A DNA stretch of 64,000 bases from the NCBI GenBank assembly GCA_038503065.1, contig JBCAMK010000018.1, positions 1,054,001 to 1,118,000 of the forward strand. The letters are read 5' to 3'. The notes below the pieces were generated by a model. That model had not been told where the DNA came from. It saw only the letters and a list, made by a program, of their open reading frames with translations, and did no database searches. This document shows, in pieces, positions 19,711 through 33,266 of the stretch; the first letter of the stretch is position 1; the number at the start of each line of letters is the position of its first letter. The position numbers and the translations under genes were made by a program. This DNA is from Paragyromitra xinjiangensis (Eukaryota; Ascomycota; Pezizomycetes; Pezizales; Discinaceae).

Positions 19711-21659
19711 TTAGGATATGTTTCACTAAGGTATATATTTTCCTGCTTAGTGATTTAACTAGAATGTTTAATTGATGGTCCTTATGCTTTATATGCGTTC
19801 CCACAGGGGTTTCCGCGGAGCCTCCTTTTGTTCGGATCCGCTGCTTCATTCGGTCGTCGATCTATTTCCCGCAGATTTTCTATGTAGGATTCGGAAATCT
19901 TTACGCCTAGCCATGGTTCCACCGTGCATCTTCCCATGTCCACCCATTTCTCGTTTCTGTTGCTGTATTCCTAATTTTCTTGATTTTTAATCCGTTGCAG
20001 TGTTCCAGTTCTCCCACCGTAACCCGTTGCATTGTATTCCTTGCGTCCTGTTTAGCAGAAAAGCTCCTTCTTATTGTCTACCTATTTTCCCTTAAGCTTT
20101 AGCTTGTTCGTTATTTGGCCCTACACTATGGCTAGACATTTATTTCCTTCTCGGCCGTCCGTTTCCCAAGGACTAGAGCACAATCTATATTTACTTATTT
20201 TCACTACTAGGTTCTGTCTGTGATACTCCAGGCCCCATCTGACATCATCTAGATTCCAAACCAATAGTTTTATTCATAGCTAGTTGGCTAGTTACAATTT
20301 CCTTACCTGGGAGCCGTAAATTAGCTAGGCTAAAGGAGTTTGTTTATATGAAGAAATTTGAATGACTATCGTTTACCATTAATATTCAGCTGTTCTGGTT
20401 TTGCTGAGAGCGAAAAACTTATGTGAACACTTTCTCAGTTTAACTTAGCTCTAGTCTAGGTGAGGTACGGTACTGGGGTGATTTTCGGAAGTAATTAAAC
20501 ATACCTGTCATTTAATATGGTACTTGGTATCTAGCTACCAGGGTATGATAGAAAATGTGGGGGAAAACGAAAGGAAGTAACAATGGGCGTAGGTCGATTA
20601 GTCTAAGCGGCTGCATCTAAAAGCGCTAGGAGATTATAAGTAGTGGAGCACATGCTTTTCATATTCCGTTTAGCACCCGTTATGACGCTACAGCCCCGGG
20701 CCCGCCCCAAAGAAGACTGATAGGCTGAACACACCCGTTTCGGAGATTTCAGTAATCCGCAAGACATAGGAAACCAAGGATATATTTGTATGCAAAGTTT
20801 ACTAAAGGGAAATCATAGAAAAAGGTACAGTCTAGCTGCATCTATTTGAACGTTTTTGAACGTAATTTTCTCTAGAAGGGGAGGTATGGTGTACCTCTTA
20901 GGGTAATCTACTGACTGTGTTTCTGGCTTTCTGGCTCGAGCACTTGGGAAGTGTTTTGGATGGGCTTGACGGGCCTGAATACGGGCTGTAAGTTGACCAA
21001 TCAATCCGTCTATGTGGCTAGGTTAAGGAAAATCAAAGTCATTACAGATTCTTAGGCTTTTCCTGAGCATACAACTGCATGTACTTATTAGGCACTATTG
21101 GGGTCACGATCGCAATTGGAATCTTGTTAGATGTTATGAAGATAAAAACACATCATAGAATCCATCTAACTTTCAATCATAATAGTAGGTACTAGGTTGT
21201 AACTACATGTAATACCTCGAAAGGAATCTGCGTAATTCATCGCCTTAGTAGCATAGTAATGATTCAACAAATTTAGGAGACTGTAGTAGCCTTTTAGTAT
21301 ACATGAGTTATCCATCAGGTTCAGCTTTGGGTTATAGACGTTTCCCAAGTCGAGTTGAGTTGAAACGCTGTATAGTTGCACGTTGCGTTGTTTCATTCAA
21401 GATAATGACTGCCTCCTGAGCACGATCGCGTCGAAATTCCAAGATTTGGGTGTTCAACCAATTTACGTGTCAGCTGCTTATCAGCCTCGATCCACGTCGT
21501 TTCTCCGGTATCTCAATTATGAAACCTTCTGCTATAGCTAGAGTTAGGATGTTAGGCGGCTTGCACGAAAGCTTATCGTAAGCTCCTTTTCGGTAGATTT
21601 GCATTCAGCTGGTCTTAACGACGCGACTTTTGGTGTTTTGGGGCGCCCAGTCACGTACG
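19711..21659. other. No supported gene
   Basis: AT-rich sequence with only short scattered open frames. I see no RNA gene or repeat of note here. Confidence 0.5.
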
Positions 21660-21661
21660 TA

Positions 21662-21936
21662 TCCCTTAGTCCGGTAAAAAATGCTGACCCCCCTTGTCGC
21701 TGTGGCTCAGCTGAAGATTGTGTACACTAACTAGATATAGTAGGCATGATCTACCGAACGCCAGTAATGTAGGTTAAGGTCATGGTTGGGGTGCAAAGAA
21801 CTATGCTCAGGTGTTTCGTTCCCCAAGTTCAACACATCATACCTCCTATGCCTGGTTAGTAGTCTCAGTTTCGCTCACTCGACCAATAAGAAGACTCGCC
21901 CCCGACAGGGGGGGTCAGCTTTACCGGACTAAGGGA
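21662..21936. mobile_element. 275-bp TA-flanked MITE
   Basis: The left end TCCCTTAGTCCGGTAAAAAA and right end TTTACCGGACTAAGGGA form an inverted repeat that continues into GCTGACCCCCC / GGGGGGTCAGC. TA flanks both sides (21660-21661, 21937-21938). Non-coding. No other copy is seen in this window. Confidence 0.85.
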
Positions 21937-22647
21937 TAAGGTGTCTGTCAAGGCTTTTCGGATTGTGATCGCGTAATACGCAATGGCATATTGTTTCTTT
22001 ACACCTTCTGATTCAGGTTATGCAATTTCTAGATTAGGTAAGATGCGTGATCAGAACCAGCCCATCTGGCAGTACTTAATGGATAGATATGTACCCTTTA
22101 TAAGCCATCAAAGCCTATGGACAGGGGTATAAAACCGGTAAAACTAGTGATTAGGTGCGGCTAGTTCGAGGACACGCATCTTCGAGGTACCAGTGCCAAA
22201 AAAACACATGCCATATATTTCAAAGTTGCAAGCCGTCGTGTGCATGCAGCGGGATAAAAAGTTCACAGGGCTAAAAATTAGAGGCTTAATGAATTGCCGA
22301 GTGATTTTCATAACGCTGAAGGAATACCATATTAATTCGCCCCGACCATAGGGCGATGTTCGACATAGGCCGAAGCTTGGGGTTTGTTCAGACTAATTCA
22401 CTATAACTATAACGTCTATAGCATTTTTTTTTGAATAGGACCATGACTTTCTTTACGTACCTATACAGGTTATATTTGGAATGGTAACTGTTCAACGAAA
22501 TCGAAGATGAGTAGAGGATTTTTTTTCCCCGATCGCGAAACACGAGGACCACGTTGTTTGCTTGGCTTTTGTTGACTTCCAATGGTCCAACTCGTAGCCC
22601 ATGCACTCCTGCTGGACCAACACAATTTCTTAAAAGATAGGCAACTA

Positions 22648-23042
22648 CCGTATTATCTCCAAAGGATTGAACACACCTGGGCTGGGGATATTGGTAATTG
22701 GTCTAGGCCAAATCGATATTGAAATATAAAGGTCAGGGTCAGGGTTATTACCCAGGTGGTTTTGAGCTCAATAACCAAGCTTAAGGGCTTCCAGGCTTTT
22801 CTTACAAAAAGCAGCCAATGGGTGCTAAGTTTTGGGGTTGGCTGGGGAAAATGAACTCCTTGTTGAGAGTCGATCAAGCCATGAAGACACTACATCTCGA
22901 AGCATGATCTAAGGGATGGGATGCTGACTCAGTTAAAGCCTTAGTATGGAGATCTTAAGGTAGTTCATCCAGCCTATTAGAATCCGGGCCAATTACCAAT
23001 ACCTCCGGCCCGGGCGTGTTCAATGCTTGCGAGATAATACGG
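22648..23042. mobile_element. 395-bp CCGTATTATCTC MITE, TSD TA
   Basis: The ends CCGTATTATCTCCAAAGGAT and CTTGCGAGATAATACGG belong to inverted repeats of about 55 bp that reach ggtattggtaattgg-type sequence. TA flanks at 22646-22647 and 23043-23044. It shares its first 12 bases with 341-547. Non-coding. Confidence 0.85.
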
Positions 23043-23044
23043 TA

Positions 23045-24318
23045 TTTGACGTTGTTGTTTCCAGGGCAGCCAGTTGGAAATTAAGATCGGAGGGATCGAT
23101 TTCAGGTTTGAGCAGGGCAAAAACTCATGCAGTATGACCACCTCTACTCCGCTCGTACAGACTCCACCGAGGGGTTCTGTTGATCCGCACTGGGGCTCTG
23201 GGAGTGTTGAGCGAAACTCTCAGGTCGATGGAGAAGGAGGTATTTCGCTTCAGTCTCTATTGAATGTGCTAGAGAGTTTGGAACCAAGAGGATGGGTGGT
23301 TGTTTATTTTCTCTGTTAGAGCATCAATCAGATGTTTAGAGAGGTTTTCACTCTGCGATTGGTATGAATCAACCATGGGAATATCAACGAATTTCAAATT
23401 CATGATATGTAGTTATCTTCTATCTAGTGTCTTACGGTTTTGTTTATGGTGTGCTAGGGTTACAAATACCCAAGGTAGGTAAGAGGCATCTAACCATACC
23501 TCTCGTCAGTAGCTGCTTTTTATTTGTCCTCATCTTTTCATACTGGTAGGCTAGTTGATCAGCTAACGCTTGCGTGTTCTGGCCCTTCCCACTTGCCCGG
23601 ATTCAGAGTCAGAGTCAGAGTTGGCCGTGGGCTGATGGTGCCTGGCTATGACATCAGCTGTGACCCTAGGGTTTAGTTTACCAGGAACTGCGATAAAGGT
23701 ATAGTCTCTTCCATAACCTACTTTATCTCGATTACAAGTAATGTTGTCTTCCTAAAATTATCAAGGTATCTGGTAGAGAAACAATAAGATTTTCGCGCGT
23801 TAAGCTAACTACAAGTACTAGAGTTTATCTTGGTTTGGTATTCCAGTAAACTAGGTCTCTCGGTTTACCCTTTCTCGAGCACTTATGGCTGACCGACGAA
23901 AAAGCCAATCATTCATTCTTTCAGAAACGAGCGGACAGTGTAAGTGCATGCATGCCTGAGTAACGTGCGCGTTTTTGGCGGAGCAGGGGCTCAATAAAGC
24001 GCGTGAACTGGATTTCAGATCGATCCGTAGCTGTCTCGGCCGATTCACCGAATTTCTAAATTTTAAAACGCTCTAGAACACGTATCTTTTCTCTTGCCAA
24101 CGCGTGCGCGTTGAAAGGAATATCTATACGACATCGTGGAACATGACGTGATATTGATAAATATGTAGGTCTAGCTATGAGAATACTTTGTCAATCATTG
24201 AATCCGACTCTTTAGCCTCTCTACGTATACCTCTCGGTCGGAATTCTAACTCTCCTGGTTTACGCTACGATCACGTTCTAATTGATACTATCTTGCAATT
24301 GAAGGGATCTGCTCTTAT
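23045..24318. other. No supported gene
   Basis: Only short open frames are present. This is the upstream region of the gene that starts at 24319. Confidence 0.5.
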
Positions 24319-26109
24319 ATGACTCCGCTTGTTGAATCCCGAACAGCGGAGCTCGAGTTGAAGAAATCTGATTGCGAAAAATCATTTTTTACAGCCGAAA
24401 TACAGTTAGCCAGTAGCACAACCAGAAGTTCAAATCGTGATGTTCCGCCTCGCGTTTTAATGGCCCCAAGGCCCCAGAACAGCCTCGGCACACAATCGTG
24501 AGTACTTGAGCCCTGCCACCGAGAGACTGAGCTAATTTTCTGGTTGAGTTAAACAGGGTCAAACCTGGTGGCACAGGGGCCGCCTCTGGAGCTACCCAGT
24601 CGAAAAGGAAGTGGCCAGGACTTGTCGAGTGGTTAGATTACGAGTGGGAGGATATACGAGACTATTTCGAGGCAGCAATCAGAAACCATTGCAGCTCTCG
24701 GACCGAAGAGGTCCAGGAGTCGTTAAGTACACTATGGTCGAAGGTTTTTCAGCCACACTTGTGAGTAGCTTTATCTTTCATTGAGAAAACTGAACTAATA
24801 ATATTGTAGCTCTGCCCTTGCAACGGAGTCAGCCCTTGCAGTAGAGGCCGCCGCTAAAGAGGAGTCTGCTGCAAAAATAACGTTCTTGGCTTGTACAGGG
24901 CATGCCCTCGCAATGAAGACCATTGCCGAGAAAGCCAATCATGCGCAGAGGCCTTCCCTCCTTTTGGAACATATTTGTGCAGAGGGTGCTGCCCATGAGG
25001 CGAAGATCGCCTGGGAAGAAAAGGTCGCAAATCTCGAAAATATCCGAAATAATAAGAAAGCGGGCCGAGGCCGGCGACTTCTCCTCAAGAAGTGGCCACT
25101 GGAGGAAGGTCGGAAGAAATCTGCTGAAGCTGCACCATGCACCATTCAACTACACGGGCAGCCCATCCAGATATTTTCTGTTCATTGTGCGTTAGCAGCA
25201 GCTCTTACGTTACTACTCCCACTCCGCACCTCAGCCGGAGATCCCCTCATGTACCAGTACTGCCTAGTTCTTTTGTTAGGGAAGTGGTCGTCGAAATTAC
25301 ATTCAAAAGCTGGATCAGGTCATCCAACAGTTGTTTGTGTCATGCATGGGATGCGAGAGGGATGCGAAGTTTGGGTGTGTGGAACGACAAAGAATGTGCC
25401 GAAAGCAGGTGGAGAGGCCAAAACTGGCTGGCCCAGGAAGCCGGAGGATGATCAGACGCCGGATCGATGGCCGACCGAATGGTCCAACTTGTTAAAAGGA
25501 TGGAGAGCGCAAAGATCAAAATTCATTGACGACAGGATTGGAGACCATCCCTACAAAGGTGATCCCTACGGGCCGAACGGTGATGGTCCCACTATCACTG
25601 CGCATTTGGAGCACCTTGAGTCGGGGCACGACATACCCGAACTTGATGCAAATTTAGTGGGTACTAACGGAACGATTGGTATCACAAGCAGAAGGAACAA
25701 TCACATAGCAATCCTCGAGAAATGTCTGGAACGGCTGTCCCTAGAACGCAAGCAAGACAATCCTCCCCGACAGACTCTAAGAGTTAAGACACAGATTGGG
25801 GACTGCGCCGAATCATGGGGAATAGGAGTTATGGCAGCAGTGGGATGTACTGGCGATATCATTTCAATTGCTATGGGTCAAAATAATTTGGGCCTTGTCA
25901 AGTCAAAGGATTTCAAGTCGCCGGTCACCACCGAGCATGAGCTTATCTTGCCGAAACGTGCCAAAGCTAGAATAGGCTGCAACAACTGTCAATACTTATT
26001 TGCCGTCCTCCATGTCAACAAATCAGCTCATGTCAAAGATGATTTAATGATTAATGGTCAACCGATGGAGAAATTGGAGATAGTAGAGGGAGCTGATGGT
26101 TGTAGCTAG
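24319..26109 (+). CDS. Deaminase-fold-like protein (CAE...GCxNC), three exons
   Basis: Exons 24319-24497, 24557-24760 and 24810-26109 join in frame to 560 residues. Both introns are GT-AG (59 and 49 bp) with CTAAT/CTAATA-like branch sites. The N-terminal half has an acidic and aromatic stretch (EWLDYEWEDIRDYFEAAIRN) and a charged helical region. Near the C-terminus, GDCAESWG (Cys460-Glu462) is followed 55 residues later by IGCNNC (Cys518, Cys521). The order Cys/His-Ala-Glu then Cys-x2-Cys is the zinc-binding signature of the cytidine-deaminase fold, which includes families expanded in fungi and in polymorphic toxins. This assignment is motif-based. A further intron around 25190-25280 is possible because GT and AG sites are present, but the unspliced frame is open. 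No signal peptide is seen. It could instead be an unrelated fungal-specific protein. Confidence 0.6.
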
Positions 26110-29100
26110 CAAGAAACGAGGTCGAAAATAGAGGCAGGAGGATTTTCTGAAGGAGATGTGGTCGAGATCACACCATATGAGGAAAGCGAGAGCTTATAGA
26201 ATGCTATAGTGGCTGGCTGGCTATTCATCCTTTTTCCTCACAATTCTTTTTAAAGTCTTTCGCCGCCTCTTTTTGTCGTATCCCCCAACCCCAATTAGAC
26301 TTCCCTACTTTATGTCTTCTATATCTCTAGTCCCACTTCATATCTCATCTTTTTATATCTCGATTCTACATATGCGCATCTCTATGTATGGTTATGGTAT
26401 TACTTCCTTCCAATATTTGCGTCTACATCTCATAGCTCCCCATCTATACTTAACTGTATATCCCTTTTCATACTTAAACTTGGGGCGAGGTTAGGTATCG
26501 TCAGTCGTTTTGTTGCAACGCTGCACGAACTGGGCAAGGACTTAAAATTATTTAATCTTGGCCCAAGTGCCTCTATTATGTCTTGTTTTAACACATCATA
26601 TATATATCTCTTTTAGACCATTCTAAATCTCAATTCCCCCCGGCGTTTTCTGTTTTTTAGGCATTTTAAATTTCTTGTTCAAGGTATGATAGCACGATTT
26701 GTTTAAGAATTTGGGAAGCTCAATAGCTAAAAGCAGGAAGAACGCAACGATGTAGCGGGAAAGTATGGGCAATTATTGGCTTGTATAAGGGGACTAATTG
26801 CTAGGCCATAGCATTGCGGCTGTAGTAAGAATATATGCCATTATTTTACGTCCGTCATAGGATTTAGAAGGCCATGGGAGAGTTATTTTTTATGTAGGTT
26901 TTTAAGAACATATGCATATCATAGCCGGGAGGTTATACCATATGCTTAGTAAAGTAAAATGCAAGGGAGCAGCATCATCGACGATCACTCGTACATCACT
27001 AAGTTCTCTTAAGCTTTACTAATTTTAACTTTGCTTACTTTATTAAACGAACGCTCACGGTCTCCAGAATTTTCGACTGACCCGGTACGTTTTCTTAAAG
27101 GTTTATCTCTTGAGAAGCTTGATTCGTAGGTCGTTGCTTTTGTGTGAGTATACTAGCAGCTTGAGTACAGTCCCGTTCGGAAAGTCTTGGCTCCCCTCCC
27201 CTCCGCTGAGCACGACTGCCAGCAGATTGAGACTATAGTTTCTGTAGGAGGTAGTGATATAAAGTTGTTAGATATTATTTAGATATCAGTGTTTCCATAG
27301 TTTTCTTCTCTTTTAATTTCCTGCTCCCTAGCTCGATCTACAACAATTTGGTTTGCTATCAATAGTTTGTAGGGTGCTAGGGCTTTGCGAACGCGACTGT
27401 ACATGTGGTGTTGAATCCTTTCGGCAATAGAAACCCATGTGAACTATGAACAGAATTACACGCTAAAGCCTTTGCCCATGTATTTCGGGGTAGGTTACCG
27501 GGCTTATCCATATGGGTTTGCTGTTACAAATCTATTTCCACTAGTCCTGCAGGAATGTGCCCGATGGCAGGGTTCGACGTTATCATCATGAGAATGTATT
27601 TACAGCTAAATTCAATGGAGGCCGGGGGGTGGGATAGCATGGGCGATAGTTCATATATTCATACTACAGCCAGGCCTGACAGAATGGACATCTTATTAGA
27701 TTTATATTCTCTCCAACTAAACGCAAACCTCTCATAAATGTACGTAACGATGATAGAAACCTACTGAGAAAAAAACAACTATGAGTCTTAAAATCTCACT
27801 CATGTTTGCGCTGGTTCAAGGTCAGACAAATTTTATTTAATATTGGTTCCACTAGATACGGGTGATAGATAAGGGCACAGCGTGAAGCAAGAGCCTGATT
27901 TGATGTACAAAACCTTATTGCAAGACCACCTCTTAAGCCTTCTAGAAGCTGCTTTTCGCCTGGAAGTTCTTTGACAGTGCGAGTTCGGATCAAAATCCTA
28001 GAGAAGTAGGGGCTTGGTGAGACTGGCGAAAGCTTAAGACTAATTAGAAAGACATCTAGAAGAATATTAATATTCTAAATTTGGCTTCTTTGGTCCGGAC
28101 GGGGAAAACCCTAAGACCAGACTAAGGGGCTAGGGTGACCCTGATAGTGTGGATTTTGGGCTCGTGACTGTAGTCTCACCCCTCCCTACTTGACCTCTCA
28201 GGATCTGCATAATCCACTACAACTTCACCTACGACACTTGCCATAGTTATAAGAAGAGTTACTGCCACATCGCGAACCTTCCGCAGCTGTTTAGCTATCG
28301 GAAGTGAACCAACTCCGAAGCCTCTGCAGTGCATGTCTGGATCCAACCTTGAGTCTCTGGGCTTAACGTATCCCCAGACCGGTAGCTACGTATCGAGATA
28401 CTTCGGTACTAAGAAGACCACCAGTGACGACGAACCATAAGTTCTAGATCTCGTCCAAGTTTCTCAAGCGTTCTCGGAAGCACTCATTTACATCAGGAGT
28501 CAAGAAGCCCCAAACATGGATACTGAAGCTTAGAAATGGGCTGCTTCTGCTGCCAAAAAGATCATTGAGGACCTTGAACGTGAATTCAATAATCTTTGTC
28601 GATAAAGATTCTCCGACCCATCTCCCGCGCTTCGTATTTAATCCTAGGACGTGTTTGAGGTTGTATTCCCTGCGATTACCACACTCCCTGGAGCCCTACA
28701 GGCGTCATTTTCAGGAGCAGCTTCGAAGTTTGTGGTGATGTGTGAGTTTGGTTGTTGTATAGGGTATATTGAGGGTGCAGGCGATTCCGCAGGTTTCTTC
28801 TACTTGGATATCAAATTTCCTATAGAGTCGGGGAGCGGAGCAAGCGAGGCAGATTGGAAGCGTCCTGTTAATGGAAGCTTGTAGCAGACGGTTTTAAACT
28901 TAGGAGTTTCTGAATGAAAAATGAACGTGTATAGTTCTGGTCTAGACTCTACACGCGTCGGAGGAAAAAGTGAGCGGAGAACGTGTGATCTTGCGTAGTG
29001 TTCTTGAATCAAAGAGCATAGCGCCAGGGGTATTTTCCTGATATTCGGCAGTAGTCACGGATTATCAGTTCAGCCTGTTTTACTTTTATTTCTTCACTTC

Positions 29101-32100
29101 TTGTCACTTTCGCCAGGGCCACAGGATGAACCTGAGATGTGATAGGCCCTATCTTTAGCAATAAAAGGCTTTGAAGTTGCCGGCTCTTGATGTTGTACAA
29201 ATAAATAAGCTCGTGAAAAATACATGGGAGAGGTTCCTCTTCGCTCGACAGCGCAGCTGCAGCGTGACTTATTAGATGCGCGTCACCCCGTCCCTAGCCT
29301 CATCTGTTGGCAACTCATTTTCCCGATTCTCGACGTGACTGGTATATAAATGGAGTGAGTAAATCTATGGCCAACCTTATTCCTAAGCTTCGAATCCCTG
29401 AAACTAGAATTTCGAAAATGTATACACTTTTGGACGCAGTTCATCTGATAAGTGGATACCGTTACTCTAGGCAAAGAGCCTAAAATGGTGAGGTAAAGGT
29501 TTCGTATGCATTTAAAGTAGGAATCCTCCATAATTACTCACCACGTACACAGCTAGTCACCCTACTAATCTAAATCGAGAGAAGCAAGAGTAATATTATA
29601 GTACCTACTCATGGGTTAATTAGTTTATTAAATCCGCAACGAATCAAACACCGTCTTCTTTCCATCGCCCGGAACACACGGGTTTCTATTAGTTTTAAAC
29701 CCACCCAGCTGCGCTTATGATGAAGAAAGGTTACTTCCCCGACCTGCTAGTATGGACGAGGAAGCAGTTCCCACTCGTAGAGCTTTCCCCATCCACGTTA
29801 GTATTCCTAGACCGTCGTTTCGCTGGAGGGGACGGGGATGCGAAATTCAGATGGATCGCTTCTATCCTGTGGAGCTTATTTCGGAGATATAGTAACGGTC
29901 GGGAATACGTCGGAGAAGTTGCGCACGGATACACCAGCCCTGCATGCACCCCATATTCCATCAAAATGACTTGTTTACTCAACTGTATTATAGTACCTCC
30001 GTGTCACACAAGTTTAATCTATTGTTACAAACCAGGCTGATCTTCAAAAGCTTAAGCCAGTCGCAGAGGTTTATGCTTCAGTTATTAAAAACTGTGGCTG
30101 TATATAATAAGGCTCTACGCGTATCGGTCGATTTCCGATCTGATTTGTTCTTTTAGTACCTGCTGTTAGCTGTTACATTCTAGGTGATGCTAATAAAAGG
30201 TAATTCTTAGTCAGTCAGTGCTAGTGGTTGACTCTTAATTATATCTGCCGGCATATTGGTTAAGTTGTGATTGGCGAATCGTTGGTACGTATCCACCTCC
30301 CCTACGCTTCAAGGCCGAGTGATCATGAATGATCGGCATAACACATAACTAGTAAGGGACATCCACGTCACGGAAAAGAGCCAACATATTCAAATTCAAA
30401 CGGGGATATGAGGAAGGTTGAGGAATTTCTTGCCAGGTTGCGTCGGTGTGGGAGTCTTCCCCGAAGCGATACATTAGGTTAGCGAAGAGGGAAATCCCAA
30501 GAGATAGGCTGGCTGTACAAACAAGACACTGGTATGAAGTGAGAGGTGTCAAGTTGGGAGTAGGGGGACAGTTAACCGGAATTTGCCGTGAGTACAAATC
30601 GGGCTAGGGTTATCTGATTATTAGACGCTCCGGTTCGGGGTTCTTACTATTTGGCTTCCCTAACCCTTACCGAAGGCTAGTAATAAACTTTGTCATCTAT
30701 CGCAGGCCAAGGTGCTTTTACAGCTTCAACGATATTAAGATCAAGATTATTGAATTTCACTTTCTTGATTACCACAGCGGAAAAAAAAAATACCCGACGG
30801 AACACCGGAATCAAAGTGTTTACTGACAAAAAAACAATCGCATACTCGCCCAATGTGACCATTCTACCATGTCTGCAGGAGATAACGAAAAAAAAATCTC
30901 AAATGATGAAGTGTCTACGGGTAAAACCACCCTTATACAGTACTAACTCCCTCCACAATAAAAAAAAAAAGAGGCTCTGATTAGACCGCATGGAAGACCT
31001 ATCGGTACCTACATCTTTTCGTCTCCGCGCGGTGAGTCCCATAGGATCACTACACTAGAGTACACTACATACCTGCATTCTTCACTTCTAGCATCTCAAC
31101 AGCCGAACGACCACGTACTTCAAGACTCTAGAAATCCCAAGTACCGGGAACCGTAATAGATGCCTAACTATCCCAGAGCCGCACCGTTCGGTCGGTCAAG
31201 AAAGCCTAGCCCATCGGATCACACTGCATAGAGCTCTTTCTCATTACTACGGTTAGCGACCAAGGTGTGCCCTACAGTAAGTAACCAGCACACCCTAGTA
31301 AGGGAAAAAAAAGCCACCGGCACGCACATCGTACGCACAACAAGGCGGTTTTTTTTTTTCTTCCACAAGACTAGAGTAGGTATCTCAACTCGGCAACAAT
31401 TCACCCGAAACCCTGCACGTGCATGCATCTCGGCTACGTTTTTTTCATACGCTGCTCTACCGTCCCCGCGAGACTTCACCGACTGGCCCCGCAGGCAAAA
31501 CACTCCCGAGTCCCAACCAACGGCCGTGGGGTCGCGGGGTGTGGTACCACCGGGGTATAACGCGGGGTACTAAGATTGAATATTGTTGGCTGATGGGGGG
31601 AAGAAGAAAAAAAATACCTCTGGGTACCCTCCAATACTTATAGTAAACTGACCTGCGAGATGAGCATTCCCCATTCGTCCCGTCCCTTTGCCTATTATTT
31701 TGAGCTAACCAGGTAGTCCACTCAACAAGGGGGTTTCGAAAAGTAGAGTAAAAATAATTAGAAAACCCAAACCCCACCTGCACTCACGGGATGAACCTTC
31801 TCCGATTACTAGTCTAACACATTTATGTACCCAGCTACACTCGAGATATAGTGTAGTACATTAGATTAGTTACGAATTCTCCAGCTCAGCATTATTGTGG
31901 TACACGATGCGTATCCCAAGCCACCTATCTATCGAGCGTCAACGATCGTCACCTCGAAGCGATTCGCCTTACATTGTCGATTCTGCGCCTAGACGGCTAT
32001 TGGTTGGAGGGCTAAACAAAACGCACGTCATAGTCGTGTATATCCCGCACACGTCAAACATTATCCTACGAACCGTGAGCTGCAGCGAAACACTTATCGC

Positions 32101-33266
32101 TGAGGGGAGTGGATCCAAACAATCTAGGCCAGGAATCGAAAAGTCGGTAAAGCCGAAGAATACCATGTGGAGAACTATCGGGCCACGTGAGCGTCTCGGT
32201 TTTCGTTCCATGCTCCGCACTAATAAACGAGAAGAGTCCTTTCCTTCTCTGGTCTACTCAACGGTTCGTTCTCACATGGTTACCCAAACCCGGTCTAAAG
32301 TTATTCCGGCCCCACGCGGCACAACTGACGGGGCTCCACCCCTGAAACACGCCTGTTCCTTGCTCCCACGAGCGATGCACAAACAAACTCTAGATAGGAC
32401 AACTTTAAAGTGACGGAGAGCGGTGCTAGCTGATAGCTAGCGAATCATTGACGTAACGCAATGCCTCGAAAACTTTTGTGGTTATAAAATAGTTAATCTT
32501 GTTACTATTTACGTCCTGCCCTATTATATTATCTTTTAGTCAAAGCAGCTCGCTGCCGTATACAAGAAAAGAAAGGTATCATGTAAAGTAAGGTAGGGTC
32601 GGATTCGCCATGACCAATAGCAAGCGAAAAGCAGGCTCCAAGAACGTAAAGAAACTAGAACAAATGAGAAAAATAAGAAGAAAAAAAGAATATCGCTGAA
32701 CCTGCTAAACGCAGTTCCTAGTAAAACAATAAGTGTCGAATGAGACGGAAAAGACAAAAGAATATACAGCCATCCACTGAATCCACGTTTCTGGCCCTTT
32801 TCAAGATAGTAAGGGAGATGCTTAACAAAAGAAATGTACAATAAAAGCAAAAGCAATAAACGAACCAAAGCCACCCATTTCAGCAACCAGCCTGAACACG
32901 CAGCCTGCGGTTAAGCAACGCCTAAAAGCAAAAACACAAAAAGCAAAACAAAATAAAAATCCAAAACAGATACAGAATCTCAAAACACCAACATAAAAGA
33001 CAAAAAACAGCAGAGAATTTTGTTGAAGATAGCCAGCTTTCCCCAGCTTGTTCTGAAACGAAAAACCGACCCGCGACACCTTTTTTCATTTACTTCTTCC
33101 CTTTCCCTGCCATTAACAAAACCATGGGTATCCTTTTCGTACTTTTGTTACGCCAGCTCCGTTTTTATACATCGCAAATAATCGTCCGTTGGTATCGTTC
33201 GTTTTTTGTTCGTCTAGTAGTGAAACGTGACGTCCGTCGTGGCGCGCGTTGGCTCCATTTCTGCCT
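26110..33266. other. 7 kb without a supported gene
   Basis: Open frames are short and unsupported by motifs. A stretch at 28140-28900 has slightly protein-like frames broken by many stops and may be a very old gene remnant. A-rich tracts occur at 30780-30970. I see no tRNA, rRNA or clear repeat. Confidence 0.5.

Noticed and set aside
28140..28900. Possible decayed gene
   Set aside because: Stops occur in every frame and no conserved motif could be recognised.
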